Shown here: positions 36,495 to 47,366 of the stretch, one piece after another
How the letters are laid out: each line of letters starts with the position of its first letter
Numbering within the stretch: position 1 is the first letter of the stretch
NCBI RefSeq assembly: GCF_017876515.1
Contig: NZ_JAGIOC010000001.1
Coordinates: 930,001 to 994,000 of the forward strand
Reading direction: 5' to 3'
DNA: 64,000 nucleotides
Source of the DNA: Brachybacterium fresconis
GTDB taxonomy: Bacteria; Actinomycetota; Actinomycetes; Actinomycetales; Dermabacteraceae
Position numbers and translations under genes: made by a program
The notes under the pieces: generated by a model
Told to the model about the DNA's origin: nothing
What the model saw: the letters and a program-made list of their open reading frames with translations, nothing else
Database searches by the model: none

Positions 36495-36797
36495 TTGGCA
36501 GCCTCCACATTCCGTACCCGCGGGGCGATCATGCGCAGCGTGGGCAGCATCACGAGGAGTGCGAGAGCGGTCAGCGCGGTCGCTGCCCACACGGGACCAA
36601 GGTTGCTCGAGCTCTCGAGCGCTACCGCTCCGAGCGCCGGACCAGCAGCGGCCCCGATGTTGAGAGCGGCAGTCGCGTAGGAACCACCCATGGTGGGCGC
36701 TTCCGATGCTGCGTAGAGCACTCGAGCGATCATGGTGCTTCCCACAGCGAATGCCAGCATGCCCAGCAGGAACACCAGGACGAGCAGCGGCACTGAG

Positions 36798-38164
36798 TGA
36801 ATCGGCCCAGGTTTGATGCCGCTGCTGTTTGAGTCCGAGAGGATGGACAGCATGCCGAAGAAGATCGATCCCCAGCTGCGCGCGAGGTGCGTGCGGCTCG
36901 TGCGCGAGCACGCCCAGGAGTACCCCACCCTGACCGCGGCGACGGCCGCGGTCGCCCGCCAAGAGGGCGTCTCGCGGGAGTCCGTGCGGCGCTGGCTGGC
37001 CCAGGCCGAGGTCGACGACGGGTCCCGTCCCGGCACCACGACCGAAGAATCCGCCGAGGTCAAACGACTGAAGGCCGAGGTCAAGCGATTGCGGGAGGAC
37101 AACGAGATCCTCCGCCGGGCCTCAATTTTCTTCGCGGGGGAGCTCGACCCCCGCAACCGCTGATCCTCGCCTTCATCGACGAGATGCGCGCCGAGGGCTA
37201 TGCAGTCGAGTCGATCCTCCGCGTCCTGCGCCAGCAGGGCCTGGAGATCGCTGCACGCACCTACCGGGCCTGGAAACGGCCGGCCCGCATCGCTGCTCGC
37301 ACCGTCACAGACGCTCTGGTCGAGGACAAGGTCCGCGAGCTTGCATGGAAGTTCAACCCGGTCACCGGGCAGGTGCAGATGACGCCGGAGGGCTTGTACG
37401 GGCGACGGAAGTGGGTTGCCTTGCTCCGCCGCCAAGAAGGCCTCGCCGGCACCTCCCGCGGCGCGGTCGACCGGGCCATGCGGACCCTTGGCCTCGAGGG
37501 CGTGCGGCGGGTGAAGAAGCTGCGCACCACCATCCCTAATCCGGATGGGAAACGTGCCGGTGACCTGCTGAGTCGTGACTTCACGGCTCCGGCTCCGGAC
37601 CGGGTCTGGGTCACCGATTTCACGTATGTCCGGACGTGGGCGGGGTTCGTCTATGTCGCGTTCGTCGTGGACGTGTTCGCCCAGCGGATCGTGGGCTGGC
37701 ACGCCAGCTCCAGCATGCGCACCGACCTGGTGATGACTCCGCTGCGGATCGCACTGTGGCAGCGCGACCGCGACGGAAACCCGGTCCCACCAGGATCTTT
37801 GGTAGCGCACAGCGATGCCGGGTCCCAGTACACCTCGGTCCGGTACACCGAGCACCTCGACCTCGAGGGCATTGCCCCGTCGATCGGGACCGTCGGCGAC
37901 GCGTATGACAACGCCCTCATGGAGGGCGTGAACGGCCTGTACAAGACCGAGTGCATCCGCACCACGGTCTTCCACGCCGGCCCCTTCCGGACGCTCTCGG
38001 ACGTCGAGTTCGCGACCGCCGGCTGGGTCGACTGGTACAACAACCGGCGTCTCCACGGCTCCCTCGGGATGCTCACCCCGGTAGAGTTCGAGACGCTCCA
38101 CTACGAGGCCCTCGACCGAGAGCCCGAACCCGCAAAGTAGCGGCAGAGAACCTGGGCCGATTCA
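36798..38164 (+). mobile_element. IS3-family element, copy 1 (1367 bp)
   Basis: Terminal repeats begin TGAATCGGCCCAGGTT at each end, with a 3-bp target duplication GAG (36795-36797, 38165-38167). It inserts in cmx. Both its encoded proteins are identical to those of copy 2 at 41603-42969, and the length is the same. Orientation is opposite to copy 2. Confidence 0.95.
36852..38140 (+). CDS. IS3-family transposase OrfA-OrfB, copy 1
   Basis: OrfA (36852-37163) is a helix-turn-helix with leucine-zipper-like tail (MPKKIDPQLRARCVRLVREH, EVKRLKAEVKRLREDNEILRRA). OrfB, in the -1 frame up to 38140, has the rve DDE core (DRVWVTDFTYVRTW, SDAGSQYTS, NALMEGVNGLYKTE, WYNNRRLHGSLG). A -1 frameshift near the OrfA end should produce the fusion transposase, as usual in IS3. 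Confidence 0.93.
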
Positions 38165-41100
38165 GAGTGCCCAGCAAGCACCGCGAGCAACAGCCACCCC
38201 ACTAGCAGGAGCGGCGCGGCCACAACGAGGAGCGTTCGCGGGTGCTGGTCAGACAGTCGCCCGGCAATGCTGACTCCCATGAAGGACCCGATGCCGAACA
38301 ACACCAGAGCCACCGGTACCCACACCTGGCCCAGACCCGCTGTCCCGGTCACGACCGGCGCGAGGAACGTAAACGCGGCGAAAGTCCCGCCATTGACCAG
38401 CGCAGCGAGCAGCATCGCCGTGAAAAGACGGGGCACGCGGAGCTGCGCCAACTCGAAGGCGAGAGACGGGCCATCGTTGGCTTCGTCCTGCGTGACTCTC
38501 GGCTGTGGACGGATCCCGGTGAGGATGCCGATTGCAGCAGGAACGCACAGGAAGGCTACCGCCCAGAACGTGGCCCGCCATCCCAGCGCCGTGCCAAGTA
38601 GAGCCCCCGCGGGAACACCGGCGACCATGGCGATCGTGGTGCCCGAGAGGAGGATGGCAAGAGCGCGGCCCTTCCGGCTGGGGGCCACGAGGCGGGTCGC
38701 GGTGCTGAGTGCAACGGCCAGGAAACCGGCGTTGGCAACCGCAGCAACCACACGAGTTGCGAACAGTACGGAGAAGGTCTCGGCAGTGGCGGCGACGACG
38801 TGACAGGCAGCGAAGATGACCACGCACCCGAGCAAGGTGGTCCGGGCGGGCCACCGACGGGTGAGAGCTGCCATGGCGGGCGCACCGAGAATCATCCCGA
38901 CCGCAAAGGCAGAGGTGAGTAACCCAGCTGTGCCGACAGAGACACCGACACTGGCGGCGATGTCTGGCACGAGGCCAGCAAGCATGAACTCAGATGTGCC
39001 CATGGCAAAGACAGCCAGGGCAAGCAGGTAGAGGGCGAAGGGCATGGAGGGCTCCGAGGAACGAGAACGAAAAGAGGGAAACGTCTCGTCACGACGGCCA
39101 GCGCCCAGGGAGCTGCCCAAGAGCCCGCTCAGTGCACAGGCGCAGGCGGCGGGTTAAGGACTCAGGAGGTCTGGGGGCTGACGGTGTGACCGAAAGCCCC
39201 CTGAGTGTCTGATTCAGGGCACGCCATGCACGTGACCCTACCTACGCTCCCTCGACACTGCACATCCTTTGCGCGCGCCGCGGCATCGTCATCAACGTCC
39301 TGCCCCGCAACACCTAGAGACCGCGTGCTGGACCCTCTCGGCGAGGAGTGCTCCGGGCGGGGTGTTGCTCGTCGGGGAGCTGCCGCTGCCGTTCCCGGAG
39401 CGCTGTCTCGTGGGCTTCGGCGGTGGCGCGTTTGATCTCGATGAGATCCGCCGCCTGATCCGACGGCAGGCCACGAAGCTCGGCGGCGTCGGCCCGCGCT
39501 TCTTCCGCCGACGCCCTCCACTTTGCCGCCTCCCTGCGGGGGCTCGTGCGCAGGTAGCGGTCGGGGTCACGGCGGACGTTGTCCACCCCGTGGAGGCGCG
39601 CCAATAGCGTCAGCCGGTCGCGGCGCTGTCGCTCCTGCAACCCGGTACGCGCCTGCCGCGCCTCGACCACGGCCTCGCCAGCCTCCACCACCTCGGGAGA
39701 CTCCTCGGCCCGTTGAGCGGCGACACGATCCACCCACTCGTCGAGGTCGCCCCCATGCCGCGGGAGAGTGCCCCACTCCGAGGACAGGCGACCGCGCAGG
39801 GCCTGGGTGTGCTCGCGGGCGGTGTCGTGCTCGCGCTGGGCGCGCCGCTTGCCGAACCAGCCAGCCGTCGCGAGCCGTCCGGCGGCCTGGGCTTCCTCGC
39901 CCACGGCGTCAAGGTATTCCTGGCCTTCGGTTTCGGCGCGGGCCTCCAGGGGTGCGAGAGTGTCGGCCCCCACGGTGGTGGCGTGCTCCTCTGCCGTGGC
40001 GAGGGCGCTGGTGCTCTCATCCGTCTCATCCCGATGCCGGGCCGACAGCCCAGTGAGCTGGTCGCCGACGTTCTCCCACCAGGCGGCCCGCTGCTCCGCC
40101 TTCTCCGCCAGCCCGTCGAGCCGCGCCAGCTCCTCCGAGACCATCGAGATAGGTCCGTCCTTGACCAGACCGGCGATGGCCTCGTTCGCGCGGGCGGTGG
40201 CATCGGTCAGGCCCCGGTCGGCGCGGTCGCGACCCATCGCCTCCACGAACTGCGCCCTCGCCCCTGCGAGGTCCGCAGCGATCACGTGGAGTTCGTTGCG
40301 TCCGCTGCCACGGGTGAGGCCCACATAGACGGCTGCCGCGTCGAGAGCGTCTGAGAGCACCGTGTGCGCACTGTCGACGGTCGCGCCTTGGACGCCGTAG
40401 GCGGTGGAGGCGTAGGCCAGATGCACGTGCTCGGCCACGTACTCGGCCGGAAGGGCAACCGTGACGCTGTGTTTGCGGTCGGTGCCGGTCTCGATCGCGT
40501 GGACCGCACCGTCCTCGTCGACGCTTTGGATGGTGAAGGTCTGCCGGTTCGCGACCCGCAGCTCGGCATCATTCTGCCGCGCCTGCACCAGATCACCCAC
40601 ACCGATCGCCAGACCATCAGAACCGGTCACGGTACGGGTGTCGTCGACCTCGCCAGCTTCGACGCGGACGGTGCGGATGCGCTCGTTCAGGACGGTGGCC
40701 TCGTCGTTGGTCGCCACGGTCACAGCATCCTCGCGGGCCGTGTGCTCGGCGATGTGCTCGCGCAGCGCGTCATCGTCGGCATGCAGCCGGACCAAGCCGA
40801 GCGAGTGCAACTGGTCGAAGATCGCCGCAGGGTTCTTCCCGTCGCGCATCCGCAACGTCAAGGCCGCATAGTGTTCGTCGTCGAAGCGGTGCAGCTCGCT
40901 CATATCCACAGTTGCCCCGCGGATGTGCGCGGCCATATCGAGCACCCCGCCACGCCCGACCGCGGGCAGCTGGGCACGGTCGCCGACCAGCGCCACCGAC
41001 GCCCGAGACTCGCGGACGATGGTGAGGAGGGCCAGCGCGGTGTCCTGGTCGAGCATCCCTGCTTCGTCCACGATCACCCGCTCACCCCGCACCAACCGAG

Positions 41101-41602
41101 CACCCTGCGGCGGACCCATATAGGTCTGGCCCGTGGTGGGGTCGGTGTCGCCGGGCTTGAGGCGGGTCCAGACGCCGTCGTCGTTCCACCTGAACCCGTG
41201 CGCGTACACGAGCGCAGCCACACTGTCGGCTGGCACCTTTAGGGTCTCGGCTGCGACTTGGGCGGCCTTCTTCGTCGGGGTGACCACCCGCACCGACCGT
41301 CCGTCGTGGTCGAGGGCTTCGATGGCGGTGGCGAGCATGGTGGTCTTCCCGGACCCGGCGGCCCCTTCAACCACGACGAGCGGGTCAGGGGAGGCGACCG
41401 CGGCCGCAGCCTCGGCCTGCCCGGCATCGAGGCCGTGCTCGGCGGCGAGCTCGGTCAGGTCGGGACGGGGCGGCTCGCGGTTCGGTGCCTGCACTTCGAG
41501 CCGGTCACGCAACTGCGTCTCGGCCTCCACCACCCGCAGACTGGTGAGGTGTGCAACATGCTCGGGGTGCACGGCACCGGGCGGCAGCACGGAGAAGCAA
41601 TC

Positions 41603-42969
41603 TGAATCGGCCCAGGTTCTCTGCCGCTACTTTGCGGGTTCGGGCTCTCGGTCGAGGGCCTCGTAGTGGAGCGTCTCGAACTCTACCGGGGTGAGCATCC
41701 CGAGGGAGCCGTGGAGACGCCGGTTGTTGTACCAGTCGACCCAGCCGGCGGTCGCGAACTCGACGTCCGAGAGCGTCCGGAAGGGGCCGGCGTGGAAGAC
41801 CGTGGTGCGGATGCACTCGGTCTTGTACAGGCCGTTCACGCCCTCCATGAGGGCGTTGTCATACGCGTCGCCGACGGTCCCGATCGACGGGGCAATGCCC
41901 TCGAGGTCGAGGTGCTCGGTGTACCGGACCGAGGTGTACTGGGACCCGGCATCGCTGTGCGCTACCAAAGATCCTGGTGGGACCGGGTTTCCGTCGCGGT
42001 CGCGCTGCCACAGTGCGATCCGCAGCGGAGTCATCACCAGGTCGGTGCGCATGCTGGAGCTGGCGTGCCAGCCCACGATCCGCTGGGCGAACACGTCCAC
42101 GACGAACGCGACATAGACGAACCCCGCCCACGTCCGGACATACGTGAAATCGGTGACCCAGACCCGGTCCGGAGCCGGAGCCGTGAAGTCACGACTCAGC
42201 AGGTCACCGGCACGTTTCCCATCCGGATTAGGGATGGTGGTGCGCAGCTTCTTCACCCGCCGCACGCCCTCGAGGCCAAGGGTCCGCATGGCCCGGTCGA
42301 CCGCGCCGCGGGAGGTGCCGGCGAGGCCTTCTTGGCGGCGGAGCAAGGCAACCCACTTCCGTCGCCCGTACAAGCCCTCCGGCGTCATCTGCACCTGCCC
42401 GGTGACCGGGTTGAACTTCCATGCAAGCTCGCGGACCTTGTCCTCGACCAGAGCGTCTGTGACGGTGCGAGCAGCGATGCGGGCCGGCCGTTTCCAGGCC
42501 CGGTAGGTGCGTGCAGCGATCTCCAGGCCCTGCTGGCGCAGGACGCGGAGGATCGACTCGACTGCATAGCCCTCGGCGCGCATCTCGTCGATGAAGGCGA
42601 GGATCAGCGGTTGCGGGGGTCGAGCTCCCCCGCGAAGAAAATTGAGGCCCGGCGGAGGATCTCGTTGTCCTCCCGCAATCGCTTGACCTCGGCCTTCAGT
42701 CGTTTGACCTCGGCGGATTCTTCGGTCGTGGTGCCGGGACGGGACCCGTCGTCGACCTCGGCCTGGGCCAGCCAGCGCCGCACGGACTCCCGCGAGACGC
42801 CCTCTTGGCGGGCGACCGCGGCCGTCGCCGCGGTCAGGGTGGGGTACTCCTGGGCGTGCTCGCGCACGAGCCGCACGCACCTCGCGCGCAGCTGGGGATC
42901 GATCTTCTTCGGCATGCTGTCCATCCTCTCGGACTCAAACAGCAGCGGCATCAAACCTGGGCCGATTCA
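41603..42969 (-). mobile_element. IS3-family element, copy 2 (1367 bp)
   Basis: Same terminal repeats and length as copy 1, opposite orientation, with its own 3-bp target duplication ATC (41600-41602, 42970-42972). It inserts in traA. Each copy keeps its own matched target duplication, so both arose by separate transposition with no later inversion between them. Confidence 0.95.
41627..42915 (-). CDS. IS3-family transposase OrfA-OrfB, copy 2
   Basis: Predicted OrfA (42604-42915) and OrfB (to 41627, -1 frame) are identical in protein sequence to those of copy 1, including all DDE core motifs. Likely functional and recently transposed. Confidence 0.93.
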
Positions 42970-44144
42970 ATCCCCTATTGCGAGATCGGTGGCGAGTTGC
43001 ACGAACTCGCGCAACTCCGTAGGTGTCGCTTGCGCGCCGTGGTCGGTGGTGATGCGGGTGACGTGCTCGCGGATGGTGTGCACCGTCCACGTCGACCCAC
43101 CCGCCGCACTGCGGTCGAGGGCACGGTTGGCGACTTCCTGCACGCTGAGGTCATCGACGGACACCCGCTCGGGTGCTGGTGCACGGGTGAGGGTCTCGGG
43201 GTTGTAACCGGCCTCGACCAGCTCTTGCTTCCAAGCATCTTCGTCGCCGAGGTCGGACGGTTTCTTGTTCGGCCGCTCATGCGCCCACGCCTTGTGCAGC
43301 AGCCGCGCGCGGACGACGGGGCCGGCCTCCTCGCCGGGATGCGCGGACTCCCACTCGGCCTCCAACCGCTTCAGGTTGCGTTCGACCTGATGGGCACGCT
43401 TGCTCATCACCGGGTTGAACGTCTCCAGCTCCGTGACCTCCCCGGTGACGGGGTCGAGGGTGAGGCCGTGAGCGTCCAGGGTTGCAGCCAGGTGCGGGTG
43501 CGCGGCGATCACCGCAGCGCCGAGTGCACGGATCGCACCCTGTTGCTTGAACAGGACCGCAGTATCGAGGGCACGCCACTTGCCCGCGGCGGGCACGCGA
43601 GTGCCGATCTGGAAGTGCACATGCCGGTGCGGATCACCGGCACGACTGGTGCGATGCACCACGGCCACCGTCTGCACCGACTCCGCCGGGATGATTTCCT
43701 GCTCCCCGCGCGGGCCAACCCGCGTGTAGGCGTGCTGGGCCAGCCACCGCCGAATCTCGGCCACCGCATCCTGCTGCGCGGCATCGAGGGCATCGGAGAC
43801 CTCCGGGTGCAGGGCGGCAGCGATCGACAGGGACTTGGGGGTGTTGACGACCATCTCCGCGAACCGCGGCGAGCCCTTCCGGATCTCGCCAGCCTCACGC
43901 GGGATTCCCATCCGCTCCCCGGTCAGCGGATGGACCCAGTCCACCCAGCCCGCGTACTGCTCCGGGTCCAGCCCGGTGTTCGCGACGACCTCACCGGCGG
44001 CGTTGGTGATGGTGAAGTCCGCCAGCGCCGTGCCGCCTTCGAGGTAGTAGTCATCCGCGGTGGACCGGTCGGATTCGAGGTACCGGCGGGCGGCAGTGCC
44101 CGGCCCGCGGAAGAGGGTCACGCCGCCTTTCATGCCGGTCACCG

Positions 44145-44174
44145 CCTTCCTCACGAGTCGCTTCGTGAGGAAGG
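44145..44174. promoter_or_regulatory. Inverted repeat at traA start, oriT or operator candidate
   Basis: Perfect 12-bp arms (CCTTCCTCACGA and complement) with a 6-base loop, overlapping the ribosome-binding region of traA. MobF systems often have such a repeat at oriT near the relaxase gene. It could also be an autoregulatory site or a translation-blocking hairpin. Confidence 0.45.
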
Positions 44175-44558
44175 TGCGCGGGCACTACCGCAGGTAACAT
44201 GCGTCCATTTATTTGTGTCTTCAGGCGGCGGGGCTGATCGGGGAGGCCATCGCGAGGGTGAGTTGCCGGGCTGGAGCCGATGAGTCGAGACAGCTCTGGG
44301 TGGTCCAGCGATCCGGTATGGAGGAGTCAGGGTGAGGGCGGAGACGAGTGTTGAGACTGTGGCGAGGTCGAACAGACACTAGGACCAGGAGGAAGGGGCG
44401 GGGAGGCTCGCCTCCTGAAACGCGTGTCGCTCGAGTGGTAGTCTGGGATCATCGGAAGTAAAAACGTGCGTCGCTGTTGAAGACGAGGCTCTCTACAGAG
44501 CGCACGAGCACACACGGGACGAACGGCCCGTCACTTCTTCACCGAGAAGGAGTGACCC
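44175..44558. other. 384-base intergenic region between traA and MFS gene
   Basis: No gene seen on either strand. The region separates two divergent genes, so it must carry both promoters, and it is the most likely place for the nic site. Just before the MFS start there is a good GAAGGAGTG ribosome-binding site. Confidence 0.5.
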
Positions 44559-46016
44559 ATGATTCGTCGTCCCAGCCACCAGTCCGAGGCCGTGCAGCCG
44601 CCTCACACGCTGAAGGACGCGTGGATCGCGCTGGCCGGGCTGTCGGCCGTGTTCCTGTTCGAGATGCTCGACAACTCGATCCTCAATGTCGCCTTGCCCA
44701 CCATCGGCCGGGAACTACAGGCCACCGCCACCGCATTGCAATGGGTGACTGGCGTGTACTCCGTCGTGTTCGGCGGATTGATGCTCGCGCTCAGCGCCGT
44801 CGCCGACCGCATCGGCCGACGCAAGATGATGCTGGCCGGGCTCGTGCTGCTCGGGATGACGAGTCTCGCGACAGCCTTCGTGGCCACTGCCGGGCAGCTC
44901 ATCGCCGTTCGCGCGGCGATGGCGGTGGCCGCCGCGATGACCACGCCGGGCTCCCTGGCTCTCGCGTTCCGGCTCTTCGCCGATGACCGCCTCCGGGTAC
45001 GCGCGATGACGGTGATCTCCACCGTAGGACTCATCGGCCTTGCCGTCGGCCCGATCGCCGGCGGCTTCGTCCTCGCCATCGCACCGTGGCAGACCCTGCT
45101 GCTGGTCAACGTGCCGATCGCAGCCATCGCCTTCATCGCGATCCGCAAAGGCATTCCCGCCGACCGGCCAGAAGAGCTTCACCGCGATCCTGTCGATATC
45201 TGGGGAGCCATCCTGGGCACCGCGGCCATCGCATCCGCATTGCTCGCCCCCGCCCTCTTCGTCGAAGTGGGCGCAGACACCTGGTTCCCCTGGGCCGGGG
45301 TGGCCGCGACCATCGCTTTCGCGGCAGCATTCGCCTGGCGCGAGCGCTCGTTCCAATACCCCCTGCTGGACCTGCAGCTGATCGCGAGCCCGCTCGTGTC
45401 CAGCGGACTGGCCTTCAAAGGCGCAGCCAACCTCGCCGTCGCAGGTATCGGGTACCTCGTTGCACTTCAGCTCCAGCTCGACTGGGGATGGACGCCCGCC
45501 CAGGCAGCACTGGGCATGCTTCCGCAAGTGATCGTCCTCGTCGCCGGCGGCGCCGTCATCTCGATCCTCGTCGACAAGCTCGGACTCGATCGAGCGGCCT
45601 GGCTCAGCGCCTCTGCCGTCGTCGTGGGCCTGGCCGTCTACGCGCTTCTGGGACGCGTCGGATACGTCTGGATCGCTGTGGCCCTCGTGCTCGTCGCGGC
45701 GGGAATGCGGGTCGTCGGCGTCGTCGCGGGAACCAACGTCATGAAAGGAGTTCCAGAAGACCGGACCACCGTCGGCGCGGCCCTGGCCGATACAGCCGGC
45801 GAGTTCGCAACCGCCGTGGGCATCGCCCTGAGCGGAACCTTCCTCGCCGCCATCTTCACCGGGCACCTCACCGCATCGGCCTGGCCGACCGAGCAGACCG
45901 CGGAGTTCCGACTCGCGGTCACCTGGGGCGGAATCGCTCTGACCGTGCTCGCGGCGGGCCTCGTCGCCTTCGGCATGCTCCGAGCCCACGGAGAGAAGAG
46001 CGCCCCAGAAATCTAG
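44559..46016 (+). CDS. DHA2-family (14-TM) drug exporter
   Basis: 485 residues: FEMLDNSILNVALPTIGRELQ (motif D1), LALSAVADRIGRRKMMLAG (motif A), GPIAGGFVLAIAPWQTLLLVNVP (motif C) and about 14 hydrophobic segments, as in QacA/EmrB-type proton-drug antiporters. Strong ribosome-binding site 5-9 bases upstream. It converges on the SDR gene of the thiamine-analogue region. Export of the analogue is possible, as is general resistance. Confidence 0.9.
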   Translation: MIRRPSHQSEAVQPPHTLKDAWIALAGLSAVFLFEMLDNSILNVALPTIGRELQATATALQWVTGVYSVVFGGLMLALSAVADRIGRRKMMLAGLVLLGMTSLATAFVATAGQLIAVRAAMAVAAAMTTPGSLALAFRLFADDRLRVRAMTVISTVGLIGLAVGPIAGGFVLAIAPWQTLLLVNVPIAAIAFIAIRKGIPADRPEELHRDPVDIWGAILGTAAIASALLAPALFVEVGADTWFPWAGVAATIAFAAAFAWRERSFQYPLLDLQLIASPLVSSGLAFKGAANLAVAGIGYLVALQLQLDWGWTPAQAALGMLPQVIVLVAGGAVISILVDKLGLDRAAWLSASAVVVGLAVYALLGRVGYVWIAVALVLVAAGMRVVGVVAGTNVMKGVPEDRTTVGAALADTAGEFATAVGIALSGTFLAAIFTGHLTASAWPTEQTAEFRLAVTWGGIALTVLAAGLVAFGMLRAHGEKSAPEI

Positions 46017-46240
46017 ACCGAAGGGTGTTGACGGCGTGTCCGTCAAGGGAATGAACGGGGCTTCTGCAGGGGCTCTGCTTAAACGAAGAGTGAGATGAGA
46101 GAGGCGTGGTCACGGTGTTCAGGGACGAGGCGCAGTCGGTCGTTGCGCTGCACGACGTGGCGGTGACCACCAGGCCGCGCTGCGATGACCGACACCGTGG
46201 ATGAAGAGGTTGAAGTGGGCCTGCTTGCCTTCCACGCCGC

Positions 46241-47017
46241 TCACCCCTTGACGAGTCCGCCGTCGACGATGAGGTTCTGACCCGTCACACCCCTGGCCCA
46301 CGGGGAAGCGAAGAATACGACTGGGTCGGCGAGCTGATCCGGCGTCGTCACCGCCCGCAGCGGGGTGCCCGCGGCGATGCCCTCGAAGACCGCCTCAGGG
46401 GTCGCCGCCGAGGCGTCGGTGGTCAGCAGCAGCCCCCCGGAGACCATGTTCACCGTGATGGCCTGCGGGCCGAGATCGTCGGCGAAGGTGCGTGTCAGGG
46501 ACAGCAGCGCTGCTTTCGCCGCGGTGTAGTCGTGGTAGGGCACGACGGGGTGCTGGAAGAGGTTCGTACCGATGTTGACGATCCGGCCGAAGCCCGCCTC
46601 GACCATGCCGGGAAGGGTGGCCTGGATGACGTTGAGAGGCCCATGCACGGAGCCGGTGAACTGTGCGGTGATCTCCTCGTAGGAGATCTGGTCCGCGTGG
46701 GAGCGGGCGTCGCCGTTGAAGGAGAAGTCAGCCAGCGCGTTGTTCACGACCGTGGTGATCGGACCGCCAAAGCGATCGGCGGCCTCAGCGACGAGGGCAT
46801 CGACCTGGGCGCGGTCGCGGACATCAGCCCGGATTGCGATCGCCTTTCCGGGGTGGGCGGCGGCGAGGTCCTCCGCGGCGTCCTGGGAGGTGTGGTAGTC
46901 GATGACCACTCGCGCACCCTGGGCCAGGAACGCGCGAGTGATCGCAGCTCGGAGTCCGCGGGCGCCGCCGGTGACGAGGACGATCTGCTCGGTGAGGGGG
47001 AGAATAGTGTGTGCCAT
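46241..47017 (-). CDS. Short-chain dehydrogenase/reductase under a TPP riboswitch
   Basis: 258 residues from ATG 47017. VLVTGGARGLRAAITRAFLAQGARVV gives the cofactor motif (one Gly position replaced), VVNNALADF replaces the usual NNAG, active-site YHDYTAAKA (Tyr-x-x-x-Lys), and C-terminal VTGQNLIVDGGLVKG. FabG-like fold. It is preceded by a TPP riboswitch and a strong hairpin, so it is switched by thiamine diphosphate. SDRs are not standard thiamine-pathway enzymes. Possible job: redox tailoring or detoxification connected with the adjacent antivitamin operon. Confidence 0.8.
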   Translation of the reverse strand: MAHTILPLTEQIVLVTGGARGLRAAITRAFLAQGARVVIDYHTSQDAAEDLAAAHPGKAIAIRADVRDRAQVDALVAEAADRFGGPITTVVNNALADFSFNGDARSHADQISYEEITAQFTGSVHGPLNVIQATLPGMVEAGFGRIVNIGTNLFQHPVVPYHDYTAAKAALLSLTRTFADDLGPQAITVNMVSGGLLLTTDASAATPEAVFEGIAAGTPLRAVTTPDQLADPVVFFASPWARGVTGQNLIVDGGLVKG

Positions 47018-47054
47018 GTGTATGCCTCTCGATATCGAGGCGAAGGCAACCCGT

Positions 47055-47089
47055 GCGCACCGAAGAGCGAAAGTTGCTCTTCGGTGCGC
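47055..47089 (-). terminator. Expression-platform hairpin of the SDR riboswitch
   Basis: Perfect 14-bp stem (GCGCACCGAAGAGC and complement) with a 7-base loop, between the TPP aptamer and the SDR start. No clear U-run follows in the minus-strand direction. It may be a weak terminator or a structure that competes with ribosome access. Confidence 0.5.
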
Positions 47090-47126
47090 TGACACCGCCA
47101 ACATTGTCGGCGGGTGAAAGTCCGGA

Positions 47127-47227
47127 CATTCCCTTCGCCAGTGCTAACTGGATCAGGTTCAACGGGTGTCATCTCAGCCGACCACGTCCCGTGCTCGAAA
47201 GCTGGAACGGGCGGCGCCCCGTGTCAC
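47127..47227 (-). ncRNA. TPP riboswitch upstream of the SDR gene
   Basis: Read on the minus strand: ACGGGGCGCC, a P3 stem, GGCTGAGATGACACCC, then GAACCTGATCCAGTTAG, CACTGGCGAAGGGAA. These are the conserved THI-box elements in order (CUGAGA, ACCUGAUC, GCGAAGGGA). Ends are approximate. It lies between the Nudix gene at 47367 and the SDR gene and controls the latter. Confidence 0.93.
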
Positions 47228-47366
47228 GCCACCATCACATCACGGAAACCACACTCTCCACAAGCTTCGGACGGCCTGATTCTTCGTTACTGGAATCGCT
47301 GTCACAGAACACCTGATATCACTACGTGCTATCCGGCAAATGGGCATTCTGGCTTCTTGAGTGTTC

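Larger units (their letters stand above)
36491..39045 (-). pseudogene. cmx: Cmx chloramphenicol exporter gene, split by IS3 copy 1
   Basis: 12-TM MFS exporter of the CmlR/Cmx type (MPFALYLLALAVFAMGTSEF at the start, GLVPDIAASVGVSVGTAGLL). The IS at 36798-38164 plus one GAG interrupts it. Without it the frame reads LLAVLAGHS/VPLLVLVFLLGM, 394 residues in total. Start ATG 39045 has GGAG upstream. Interruption near residue 292 removes the last transmembrane helices, so chloramphenicol export should be lost. Confidence 0.92.
39314..44133 (-). pseudogene. traA: MobF (TrwC/TraA) relaxase-helicase gene, split by IS3 copy 2
   Basis: The N-terminal part (42973-44133) is a TrwC relaxase: GGVTLFRGPGTAARRYLES, FAEMVVNTPKSLSIAAALHP, and the metal-binding three-His motif in HRTSRAGDPHRHVHFQIG. 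The C-terminal part (39314-41599) is a RecD-like helicase with Walker A VEGAAGSGKTTMLATA, VIVDEAGMLD and LVGDRAQLP. Excising the IS and one ATC gives D-L-A-I-G-D-C-F-S-V-L-P-P-G-A in frame, about 1,150 residues in total. It nicks oriT and unwinds DNA for conjugation. As interrupted, relaxase and helicase are separated and mobilization is probably impaired. Confidence 0.92.

Noticed and set aside
38165..41602. Composite transposon made of the two IS3 copies
   Set aside because: Each copy has its own matched 3-bp duplication in a separate gene, and the segment between holds parts of two unrelated broken genes. They are independent insertions.
36798..42969. Inversion between the two opposite IS3 copies
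   Set aside because: An inversion would mix the duplications; GAG/GAG and ATC/ATC are matched, and both interrupted genes rejoin in frame.
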